From: Prevotella sp.
GTDB lineage: Bacteria > Bacteroidota > Bacteroidia > Bacteroidales > Bacteroidaceae
Direction of reading: 5' to 3'
DNA: 64,000 nucleotides
Assembly (NCBI GenBank): GCA_017554105.1
Contig: JAFZIY010000016.1
Span: 1 to 64,000, forward strand
Shown piece after piece: positions 7,325 to 13,676 of this stretch. Below the pieces are notes generated by a model. The model searched no databases. It was not told where the DNA came from and was given only the letters and a program-made list of their open reading frames with translations. A program made the position numbers and the translations under genes. How positions within the stretch are numbered: the first letter of the stretch is position 1; each line of letters begins with the position of its first letter.

Positions 7325-7357
7325 AAAAAAGTTCCGCTACAAGGGCGGAACTTTTTT
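7325..7357. terminator. Bidirectional rho-independent terminator
   Basis: The stem GTTCCGC/GCGGAAC (7331-7337 and 7345-7351) is flanked by an A6 run on the left and a T6 run on the right. It can therefore terminate both the rightward lrp gene and the leftward folA. Confidence 0.85.
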
Positions 7358-7369
7358 AGTCTGTCTTTT

Positions 7370-7858
7370 TCAATCGTTCTCCCGTTCGTAGTCAACGAAG
7401 GCGTAAGGGAATTCATGACGCTCGTCCTTTTCATGCTCCTCGCGCCATACTTCGTGCCAATTGCTATAGTCCGGGAAGAAGGTGTCGGCCTCGGCAGGTG
7501 TGTCGGCGACTTCCGTCAGGCACAGCCGGTCTGCCACGTCCATTGCCTGTGAATAAACACTTGCACCACCTATTATATATATATCCTCATCATCCTTGCA
7601 GTTTTTCAGTGCCTCTTTCAGTGAGCGGAACGTGTCGCAGCCGGGGAATGTCGCTTGTGAGCGAGTCAGTACGATGTTCCGACGGTTTGGCAGAACACCC
7701 TTTGGCAGACTCTCGAAGGTCTTTCTACCCATGATGATGGTGTGACCTGTGGTCAGTTGCTTGAAACGTTTCATGTCATTGGGCAACCAATAGATTAGTT
7801 TGTTGCCATTTCCGATGGCACGGTTCTGTGCCACGTTAGCGATGATATTTACTCTCAT
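7370..7858 (-). CDS. folA: Dihydrofolate reductase
   Basis: A 162-residue cytoplasmic enzyme that reduces dihydrofolate to tetrahydrofolate with NADPH. It starts [20 protein letters not shown] and continues [27 protein letters not shown], which includes the catalytic Asp in the LPND motif and the MGRKT cofactor motif. [25 protein letters not shown] and a [10 protein letters not shown]-terminus follow. The length is standard. The start codon overlaps the thyA stop by 4 bp, so folA is translationally coupled to thyA, the usual thyA-folA arrangement that recycles the dihydrofolate made by thymidylate synthase. Confidence 0.96.
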   Translation of the reverse strand: MRVNIIANVAQNRAIGNGNKLIYWLPNDMKRFKQLTTGHTIIMGRKTFESLPKGVLPNRRNIVLTRSQATFPGCDTFRSLKEALKNCKDDEDIYIIGGASVYSQAMDVADRLCLTEVADTPAEADTFFPDYSNWHEVWREEHEKDERHEFPYAFVDYEREND

Positions 7859-8649
7859 ACCGATACCTCCGCTTTAATATGGTCCCAAGGGTCGTAGCCT
7901 TCAAGTTGGAAATCCTCATATTGGAAACTGAAAAGATCCTTAACGTCAGGATTGATTTTCATAACAGGCAGTTTCCTTGGTGTTCTTGTGAGTTGCAATT
8001 TGGCCTGTTCGAGGTGGTTCAGATAAAGGTGGGTGTCGCCTGTTGTGTGTATGAAGTCGCCAGTCTCATAGCCAGTTACCTGTGCCATCATCTGTAGCAG
8101 CAGCGCGTATGACGCGATGTTGAACGGCACTCCGAGGAAGGTGTCTGCCGAACGCTGGTAAAGTTGCAGCGACAGTCTCCCGTCTGCAACATAGAACTGG
8201 AACATCGTGTGGCATGGTGGCAGAGCCATCTTCTCCACCTCGGCTACGTTCCATGCGCTTACTATCATACGACGTGAGTCGGGATTGTGCTTCAGTTGCT
8301 CGAGAACGTTCTTTATCTGGTCGATGGTTCCACCCTGATAGTCGGGCCACGAGCGCCACTGGTGACCATAGACTGGTCCCAGTTCACCATTCTCATCAGC
8401 CCATTCGTTCCATATTCTCACACCATGCTCTTGCAGATACTTTACGTTGGTGTCTCCCTTTAGGAACCACAGCAGTTCGTAGATTATCGACTTCAGGTGC
8501 AGTTTCTTCGTTGTGAGCAAAGGGAACCCGTCTTTCAGGGCATATCTGCTCTGTGTTCCGAAGATGCTCAGCGTGCCTGTTCCCGTGCGGTCTTCTTTCT
8601 TCACGCCTTCCTTTAGGATGCGGTCTAAGATATCGAGATATTGTTTCAT
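7855..8649 (-). CDS. thyA: Thymidylate synthase
   Basis: This 264-residue enzyme methylates dUMP to dTMP using methylene-tetrahydrofolate. The standard ThyA layout is present: [17 protein letters not shown] at the N-terminus, [13 protein letters not shown], and [12 protein letters not shown]. The catalytic Cys lies in [13 protein letters not shown] (about residue 146), followed by [21 protein letters not shown] and the C-terminal IKAEVSV. It is transcribed leftward with folA. It begins 41 bp after the methyltransferase gene; the spacer is a 7-bp tandem repeat. Confidence 0.97.
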   Translation of the reverse strand: MKQYLDILDRILKEGVKKEDRTGTGTLSIFGTQSRYALKDGFPLLTTKKLHLKSIIYELLWFLKGDTNVKYLQEHGVRIWNEWADENGELGPVYGHQWRSWPDYQGGTIDQIKNVLEQLKHNPDSRRMIVSAWNVAEVEKMALPPCHTMFQFYVADGRLSLQLYQRSADTFLGVPFNIASYALLLQMMAQVTGYETGDFIHTTGDTHLYLNHLEQAKLQLTRTPRKLPVMKINPDVKDLFSFQYEDFQLEGYDPWDHIKAEVSV

Positions 8650-8661
8650 ATATTTTTGAAC

Positions 8662-8712
8662 TTTAACTCCTAACTCCTAATTTCTAACTCCTAACTCCTA
8701 ACTCCTAACTCT
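8662..8712. repeat. 7-bp tandem repeat (TAACTCC)n
   Basis: About six imperfect copies of TAACTCC lie between the methyltransferase and thyA. The repeat enters the 3' end of the methyltransferase gene and supplies its last codons (...LGVRS) and its TAG stop. Confidence 0.6.
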
Positions 8713-10070
8713 TCCGGTATATGTGTTGTCTTTATTCTCCATTCGTTGGGGTAGAGGTTGTTGGCTCTGTTGCCCAGATTCTTCACGAAACCAAGTGGCA
8801 GTTGCTTGTAGGTGAGCAGTACATGACCACGCGGAGTGTCGGCAGGCAGTGTGATTGCCTCTTTACGCAGATATGCTATTGCTGTCTGCCAGTCAACCTC
8901 AGTCCTTGGAAAAGCATCGCCGCTGAGTTCTGTTGACATAGCAAGGCACTGGTCGGGAATGATGTCCTTTCCCTTGATGGTGCCAAGTCTGATGCCCGAA
9001 TGAATTACTCGCAACTCTTTGGAGAGATGACTCACCAGCGGTTGCCATGCTTTTGGCGTTGCCGTAACGGTCTGCTGGTTCTGTTCTATGACGTAGTTCT
9101 CTGGATTCTTCAGCCATTCCGAGCGGGTGTAGCCTTTGCTTGTCGATTTCGTCTTCGGCACTCTCTGTGTACATTCGCCGGTCTTTCGTATCACAGCCAT
9201 GAACAATCCTTCGCCGCGTGTCTTCCCTGGGATAAACCGATAGACGCTATCGTTGAAGTGGGGTAGTAGCGAGCCTGTGATGTTCCATTCCTTTTCTATC
9301 GGTATAGAGACTATCTCACCTCCGAGACTCTCGCATATCCACCTTACGTTCTCCTCGTTCTCGCTGGTGTTGAAGGTGCAGGTGGAATAAACCATTATGC
9401 CGTCTTGCTTCAGGCATTGCCATGCCTCGCTGACTATCTCACGCTGCAACGTATGGCACTTGGCCACATTCTGGACGCTCCATTCTCCTATTGCCCCCTC
9501 GTCCTTGCGGAACATTCCTTCTCCAGAGCAGGGTACATCACATAATACTATGTCGCATGTGATGCCCGTCCGGCGGATGTCGCGGGGATAGTTGTTTGTC
9601 ACCACCACATTCGGCAATCCCCATTTCTGGATGTTCTCGGCAAGTATGCTTGCGCGCTGGGGCACCGGCTCGTTACACACGAGTAGGCTTCCCTCGGGTA
9701 ACATCGAGCATGCCAGTGTCGACTTTCCGCCAGGTGCGGCGCACATGTCAATCATAATGACAGGGTCATTGCCCATGACGTGCGTCAGCACATGATGAAG
9801 AAACATCGATGAAGCCTCCTGAACATAATATGCACCCGCGTGCATCAGAGGGTCGAAGGTGAACTGCGGGCGCTGGTTCAGGTAAAATCCGTCGGTACAC
9901 CACGCCACATTCTCCTTCTCTGGGAATATGTCACACTCCACAATCTTCTGTCTGTTCAGTCGTATGCTGACAGGAGAAGGCTCGGACATGGCATCGAGGT
10001 AGCATTGCCACAGATGCTCTCCGAAAGTCGCTTTCGTAGTGTTAATGAAATCCTCAGGTAACATCCACAT
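8691..10070 (-). CDS. NOL1/NOP2/sun family RNA (cytosine-5)-methyltransferase, RsmF-like
   Basis: This SAM-dependent enzyme forms m5C in RNA. The N-terminal domain has SPVSIRLN. The SAM motif is MIDMCAAPGGKSTLACSML, followed by the substrate motif CDIVLCDVPCSGEGMFRKD, where the Cys assists product release. The catalytic Cys lies in GIMVYSTCTFNTSENEENV. A C-terminal PUA-like RsmF domain ends near ALPLGFVKNLGNRANNLYPNEWRI. I start at the ATG at 10070 (459 residues; GAAAAGAGAA precedes it). A much longer open frame to 10436 is low-complexity and overlaps the divergent promoters. The last four residues and the stop come from the TAACTCC repeat. Confidence 0.88.
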   Translation of the reverse strand: MWMLPEDFINTTKATFGEHLWQCYLDAMSEPSPVSIRLNRQKIVECDIFPEKENVAWCTDGFYLNQRPQFTFDPLMHAGAYYVQEASSMFLHHVLTHVMGNDPVIMIDMCAAPGGKSTLACSMLPEGSLLVCNEPVPQRASILAENIQKWGLPNVVVTNNYPRDIRRTGITCDIVLCDVPCSGEGMFRKDEGAIGEWSVQNVAKCHTLQREIVSEAWQCLKQDGIMVYSTCTFNTSENEENVRWICESLGGEIVSIPIEKEWNITGSLLPHFNDSVYRFIPGKTRGEGLFMAVIRKTGECTQRVPKTKSTSKGYTRSEWLKNPENYVIEQNQQTVTATPKAWQPLVSHLSKELRVIHSGIRLGTIKGKDIIPDQCLAMSTELSGDAFPRTEVDWQTAIAYLRKEAITLPADTPRGHVLLTYKQLPLGFVKNLGNRANNLYPNEWRIKTTHIPEELGVRS

Positions 10071-10085
10071 TTCTCTTTTCGCCCC

Positions 10086-10093
10086 CAAAGTTA
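10086..10093 (-). promoter_or_regulatory. -7 element for the methyltransferase-thyA-folA unit
   Basis: CAAAGTTA, read on the minus strand as TAACTTTG, 16 bp upstream of the start at 10070. Confidence 0.5.
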
Positions 10094-10146
10094 CTGATAA
10101 TCGACGTAAGAAAAGAAACTTTTTTGAAGATTTACGAAAAAAAGTA

Positions 10147-10154
10147 TACCTTTG
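10147..10154 (+). promoter_or_regulatory. Promoter of the DUF6249-like gene
   Basis: TACCTTTG with TTG 20 bp upstream (10124-10126), 60 bp before the ATG at 10215. Confidence 0.6.
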
Positions 10155-10214
10155 TGCAACTATTTGTGCATAACAAACGTCTAACGGTTGTGTAACAAAA
10201 AACAAAAAGAAAAA

Positions 10215-10931
10215 ATGATGAAGAAATTTATAATGATTTTGATGGCTGCTTTGGTCTTGGCAATGCCTGCAGTTGCGAAGAAGCACCATCGTTCTAAGGT
10301 CAAGAATCATCCGATAACGATGATAGACCAGGACACAGCAGGTGTGGTAGCATATAGTGACACCACATCGCTGGCAAACGACTCTCTTGCCTTTGATTCG
10401 CTTGCTAACGGGAACGGTTATTCTCGTACGGTGCATTTCTCACTCGACGAACAGGACATAAGCAGACTGATGGGACCACTGAAAGACCTAATAGGCATTG
10501 GCGTGCTCGGGGTGTTTGTTGCTATAATTGCAATAGTTGCCATGATTTTCCTCTCGATCCTGCCATTTGTCTTATTTGGTCTGGTGGTTTACCTCATCGT
10601 CAAACACCATAATGACAAGCAGAGGTTGGCGCGTGCTGCACTAATGTCAGGTCGCCCCATACCACAAAACCTTGTGAAGGAAGTAGTGGAGACTGACGAC
10701 GAGATGTGGCGCAGGGGACTGAAGAACGTGTTCCTCGGACTTGGAATAGCCGTACTATGCTACTGTCTTGGCGCTAACTCTCTGGCTGGAATAGGATGGC
10801 TGCTGCTCATCTGCGGTGTGGGACAGGCTGTGATTGCCAAGACTTCATCAAAGAAGAAAAGCAACATCAGCAACAACGAAGAGCCTCCTACTTCAGACCC
10901 TGGCACACCACCGCCACCACCTGCTGAATAA
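10215..10931 (+). CDS. Membrane protein, DUF6249-like
   Basis: 238 residues. A cleavable signal peptide (KKFIMILMAALVLAMPAVA) precedes a His/Lys-rich and Asp/Ser-rich linker. A long hydrophobic segment follows (GIGVLGVFVAIIAIVAMIFLSILPFVLFGLVVYLIV, about residues 95-130), then a cytosolic KHHNDKQRLARAALMSGRPIP stretch. A second hydrophobic region (NVFLGLGIAVLCYCLGANSLAGIGWLLLICGVGQAVI) and a proline-rich tail (PGTPPPPPAE) end the protein. The layout fits DUF6249 membrane proteins found beside ECF sigma factors in Bacteroidales. It is probably part of the envelope-stress-like unit with the PspC, sigma and DUF5056 genes downstream, though an inverted repeat at 10933-11015 separates them. Confidence 0.7.
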   Translation: MMKKFIMILMAALVLAMPAVAKKHHRSKVKNHPITMIDQDTAGVVAYSDTTSLANDSLAFDSLANGNGYSRTVHFSLDEQDISRLMGPLKDLIGIGVLGVFVAIIAIVAMIFLSILPFVLFGLVVYLIVKHHNDKQRLARAALMSGRPIPQNLVKEVVETDDEMWRRGLKNVFLGLGIAVLCYCLGANSLAGIGWLLLICGVGQAVIAKTSSKKKSNISNNEEPPTSDPGTPPPPPAE

Positions 10932-10932
10932 A

Positions 10933-11015
10933 TACCCACCCCCATCCCCTCCCAAAGGGAGGAGAGTTGGAACACAAGATAATTAAACTCCTTCGGGAGG
11001 AGATGGGAGTAGGTC
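10933..11015. repeat. R2 GC-palindrome pair between membrane protein and pspC
   Basis: Two CCTCCC-type hairpins occur: CCCCTCCCAAAGGGAGGAG (about 10947-10965) and CTCCTTCGGGAGGAG (about 10988-11002). The outer flanks CCCACCCCCATC and GATGGGAGTAGG are also inverted, giving a nested structure. It belongs to the CCCCTCC palindrome family seen at 12155-12170, in the fdtB-like gene and in ruvA. It may act as a terminator or attenuator. Confidence 0.6.
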
Positions 11016-11048
11016 TAAACTTTGAACTTTTAGCTTTGGATATTAAAT

Positions 11049-11246
11049 ATGAATACAACTATGACAAAGAAACTTTATCGTTCTGACGACAAGATGCTGG
11101 GAGGCGTATGTGCCGGACTGGCAGAATATCTGGACACAGACCCAACGGTTGTTCGCCTGCTCTATGCAGGACTGACGTTCTTCACGGCCTTCAGCGGCGT
11201 GATTCTCTATCCCATATTGTGGATTATAATGCCTGAGAAGCGATAG
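11049..11246 (+). CDS. PspC domain protein
   Basis: A 65-residue protein consisting of one PspC domain: KKLYRSDDKMLGGVCAGLAE, YLDTDPTVVRLLYAG, then a membrane helix LTFFTAFSGVILYPILWIIMPEKR. PspC-type proteins are inner-membrane regulators in phage-shock or envelope-stress responses. It lies 2 bp upstream of an ECF sigma gene, so the two are almost certainly coupled and PspC may act as a stress sensor for the sigma factor. Confidence 0.9.
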   Translation: MNTTMTKKLYRSDDKMLGGVCAGLAEYLDTDPTVVRLLYAGLTFFTAFSGVILYPILWIIMPEKR

Positions 11247-11248
11247 GG

Positions 11249-11791
11249 ATGGACAAACTGAGCGACATAACTCTGGTGTCACGGGTGGCTGTCTTCCATG
11301 ACAGGCGTGCTTTCGATGCGCTTGTAAGGAAGTATCAGTCACCCGTCAGGAGATTCTTCCTCTCACAGACACTTGGCGATAGTCAGCTCAGTGATGACCT
11401 GGCGCAAGACACCTTCATCAAGGCATACACTAAGATTTCTTCATTTCAGAGCAAGTCGTCATTCAAGACGTGGCTCTTCAGAATAGCATATAATGTGTTG
11501 TACGACTATCGTCGTGCGTATCACATCACCGATGAGATAGACGTTGTGACAGCAGCCAAGCCCGCTTCGGTGGAACACGATTCACAACTGAGTCTTGACA
11601 TATTCAATGCAATGAGTCAACTAAAGCCTACTGAGCGCTCATGCATTGCACTACAACTTATCGACGGCTATGCGATAGACCAGATAGCCGAGATTATGGA
11701 AATGGCGGAGGGTACGGTAAAGTCGCACCTCTCGCGCGGAAAGACAAAACTGGCAGATTACTTAAGACAGAATGGATATGGCAGACGATAA
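11249..11791 (+). CDS. ECF RNA polymerase sigma factor
   Basis: A 180-residue sigma-70 family factor. Region 2 (FDALVRKYQSPVRRFFLSQTLGDSQLSDDLAQDTFIKAYTKISSFQ and FKTWLFRIAYNVLYDYRR, residues 14-90) is followed by region 4 (SQLKPTERSCIALQLIDGYA and IAEIMEMAEGTVKSHLSRGKTKL). It directs transcription of an unknown regulon. Adjacent pspC (2 bp) and a DUF5056 membrane protein that overlaps it suggest a sensor-sigma-regulator operon. Confidence 0.93.
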   Translation: MDKLSDITLVSRVAVFHDRRAFDALVRKYQSPVRRFFLSQTLGDSQLSDDLAQDTFIKAYTKISSFQSKSSFKTWLFRIAYNVLYDYRRAYHITDEIDVVTAAKPASVEHDSQLSLDIFNAMSQLKPTERSCIALQLIDGYAIDQIAEIMEMAEGTVKSHLSRGKTKLADYLRQNGYGRR

Positions 11792-12137
11792 TATGAAAAC
11801 AATGATTGACATGAGCGACGACGACCAGTTGCTCGGTGCGTTCTTCTCTGAGAACACCATCAGTGTTCCCGAAGACGATTTCACGGAGCGTGTAATGCAA
11901 GGACTGCCGGAGCGTACCAACCGACTGGCACGCATCTGGACGTGGCTTTGTGTCATTGCTGGTGTGGTGTTCCTCATAGCCACTAAGTTCTGGCTTGTCA
12001 TCTATAACCTTCTGAAGAACATGTTGCTCGGCATTAAACCAGAGCAGTTCTCAAATGTGAACATTACCCATTACGTTCTGGCATTGCTTATAATAAGTGT
12101 CCTCATGGGCTATTCGTTTGCTAAGGAAAAGGCATAG
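11772..12137 (+). CDS. DUF5056 membrane protein, probable anti-sigma partner
   Basis: 121 residues. A cytosolic N-terminal part (DDDQLLGAFFSENTISVPEDDFTERVMQGLPER) resembles the DUF5056 motif with its F-x-R-x-V-x-x-x-LP core. Two membrane helices follow: IWTWLCVIAGVVFLIATKFWLVI and HYVLALLIISVLMGYSF. The start overlaps the sigma gene by 20 bp, or lies 1 bp after its stop if the ATG at 11793 is used, so translation is coupled. A short cytosolic domain plus membrane helices directly after an ECF sigma gene is the classic position of an anti-sigma factor; that role is inference. Confidence 0.75.
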   Translation: MDMADDNMKTMIDMSDDDQLLGAFFSENTISVPEDDFTERVMQGLPERTNRLARIWTWLCVIAGVVFLIATKFWLVIYNLLKNMLLGIKPEQFSNVNITHYVLALLIISVLMGYSFAKEKA

Positions 12138-12154
12138 ACAGCCATATTTTTAGC

Positions 12155-12170
12155 CCCTCCTTAAGGAGGG
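12155..12170. repeat. R2 GC-palindrome, perfect 16-mer
   Basis: CCCTCCTTAAGGAGGG is a perfect palindrome, 17 bp after the DUF5056 stop and ahead of the phased array at 12188. Confidence 0.65.
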
Positions 12171-12187
12171 AAATAGAGTGCCCCGTC

Positions 12188-12292
12188 TTACCAGCCGTTG
12201 GTAACATCCTTACCAGCCACTGGTAATCACCTTACCAGATACTGGTAACAGCACTACCAGCCGTTGGTAACAACTCTACCAGCCATTGGTAA
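12188..12292. repeat. Phased palindrome array P22-a: five dyads, exact 22-bp period
   Basis: Five 17-bp dyads of the form TTACCA-N5-TGGTAA start at 12188, 12210, 12232, 12254 and 12276, exactly 22 bp apart. The centres are GCCGT, GCCAC, GATAC, GCCGT and GCCAT. Units 4 and 5 begin CTACCA. The linkers between dyads (5 bp) are not conserved. The array lies between convergent genes. It is too short and too regular for CRISPR: the conserved part is the palindrome, and no room for spacers exists. Confidence 0.9.
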
Positions 12293-12309
12293 CAAAACAG
12301 CACGTTTCA

Positions 12310-12873
12310 CTATCTTGGTTTGATGGAATTTAAGCCATTGATGCAATAAGGTAGTAGAATCTCCAGATAATACTTCTTCGCAGTCCCATCAGTAAACTGC
12401 GCATAGAATCCATCTTTTTTCTCAATAATCTTTGCATACTTCTCATATTCGTGAAGGGTTTTCCCTATTGGTTTTTGCTTTCCCAAGTAGTGAGTCCTAT
12501 CTTTTCTTAAAGGATACAGACAAATTAAATAAACCCTACTGCCCCAAATATAACTCGATAAAGTATCATGTTTCGGATTATGGGATATATGCTTCCTAAG
12601 CCAGATATGTGTAATAAAATCTGTCTCATCCGTTGGATATTGATTCAATACATCTTTGACATCATCCGTGTCAATTGGGTAATAGTAGTCCCTTGAAGTA
12701 TTATCAACCATAAAAATGGGAGTCTCATCCAATTCTGTAGGAGCAGTAAAAGAATGCTCTCTCTTAAAGATGTTGTCATGAAGTTTTAGCCTCATACGAC
12801 CTCCCATCTTATCGCCAAACCTGCGATTCTTTTTCCAGGCTGTTTGCTTATGTTTTTTGTTCTTGATACTCAT
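12310..12873 (-). CDS. Hypothetical protein, AT-rich
   Basis: A 187-residue protein with a very basic N-terminus (IKNKKHKQTAWKKNRRFGDK) and a soluble mixed body (THIWLRKHISHNPKHDTLSSYIWGSRVYLICLYPLRKDRTHYL). It has no signal peptide or membrane helix, and I recognise no family. Base composition is noticeably more AT-rich than the neighbours, which suggests accessory or recently acquired DNA. It is transcribed toward the P22-a array, whose last dyad ends 17 bp beyond the stop. Confidence 0.6.
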   Translation of the reverse strand: MSIKNKKHKQTAWKKNRRFGDKMGGRMRLKLHDNIFKREHSFTAPTELDETPIFMVDNTSRDYYYPIDTDDVKDVLNQYPTDETDFITHIWLRKHISHNPKHDTLSSYIWGSRVYLICLYPLRKDRTHYLGKQKPIGKTLHEYEKYAKIIEKKDGFYAQFTDGTAKKYYLEILLPYCINGLNSIKPR

Positions 12874-12963
12874 TTTGATTTCGTTTTGAACAAATAAGAG
12901 ATTCTACAAAAAATATACTATTTAAAATGATGGTGATCGGCTTTTTTGAAGCGGAAACCATTG

Positions 12964-13281
12964 TTATTTCTTGCGTTTCTTAGGCTCAGGGAGAGCGTTG
13001 CATGTTTCCCGCACTATTTCAGAGAGATAGTCTCGGTCATCCACGTCAGTGATATAGAAATAGTCCTTTGCGCCATCGTAGGGTGGAAGGAGAGTTACGT
13101 TCCTCAACAGTTTCCGTGCGGCTTCTGTTGGTTTCAGATAGAAACGGTCGTCACAAATCAGTCCGAACAACTTACCATTGCAATATATTCCATAGTCACC
13201 AAACATCTTCTTGGTGACTATTTCGCCTGCGCCACTACATTGGTCGGCGATATATTGTACAAAGTCTGCGTTGCAAGCCAT
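12964..13281 (-). CDS. TfoX N-terminal domain protein
   Basis: A 105-residue protein made of one TfoX_N domain: FVQYIADQCSGAGEIVTKKMFGDYGIYCNGKLFGLICDDRFYLKPTEAAR. The fold is completed by YDGAKDYFYITDVDDRDYLSEIVRETC. In gamma-proteobacteria, TfoX/Sxy activates competence genes. Stand-alone N-terminal domains like this one are common in Bacteroidetes, and their role is unknown. It is preceded by a Lys-rich hypothetical gene 23 bp upstream. Confidence 0.85.
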   Translation of the reverse strand: MACNADFVQYIADQCSGAGEIVTKKMFGDYGIYCNGKLFGLICDDRFYLKPTEAARKLLRNVTLLPPYDGAKDYFYITDVDDRDYLSEIVRETCNALPEPKKRKK

Positions 13282-13304
13282 TTAAAAGAAAAGTTTTTAA
13301 ATAG

Positions 13305-13670
13305 TTATTGCTTCTCATCTTCCAAGTCGTTCATCGTCGAACGAAGTTCCTTCTTTATCTTTAGTCGAGCGGAATGAATATCAGCCCTATGCTCTCTTCT
13401 AAGACGTGAACTCTGTACTTCTGCTTCACCAAAGCGATCTCTGTCATCAGCAACTTTCCGTTTGCCTTTAAGCCATTGCTTAAGACCAGTTGCCTTTGTT
13501 CCTGATGGGTGTCTGGTGTGGTTCGCTTTCTCCTTGGTGTAACCATTATAGTATTGATTCAGAGTGGATAAGATTGTGACTCCACTCTCGGAGGATTGTT
13601 CCTCTCGAGATTTGTCAATCTTGTCCATCTTTTGTCTGAACACCTTTTTCGAGTGATAAGTCTTGCTCAT
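13305..13670 (-). CDS. Basic hypothetical protein
   Basis: 121 residues, very rich in Lys, Arg, Glu and Ser, with no hydrophobic core, signal peptide or membrane helix. It is probably helical and may bind nucleic acid (KQWLKGKRKVADDRDRFGEAEV, then RLRREHRADIHSARLKIKKEL). Not recognised. It lies between the TfoX-like gene and the PorE-like gene on the same strand, 6 bp from the latter. Composition alone supports it only moderately, but the clean operon-like spacing argues for a real gene. Confidence 0.5.
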   Translation of the reverse strand: MSKTYHSKKVFRQKMDKIDKSREEQSSESGVTILSTLNQYYNGYTKEKANHTRHPSGTKATGLKQWLKGKRKVADDRDRFGEAEVQSSRLRREHRADIHSARLKIKKELRSTMNDLEDEKQ

Positions 13671-13676
13671 AGAATA

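Noticed and set aside
10071-10436. 122-codon N-terminal extension of the m5C methyltransferase
   Set aside because: Low-complexity, Cys/His-rich translation that runs over two divergent promoters and into the next gene; homologues start near 10070.
12188-12292. CRISPR-like look of the P22-a array
   Set aside because: The repeating unit is 22 bp in total with only 5-bp linkers, the conserved part is a palindrome, and no cas gene is in the window.
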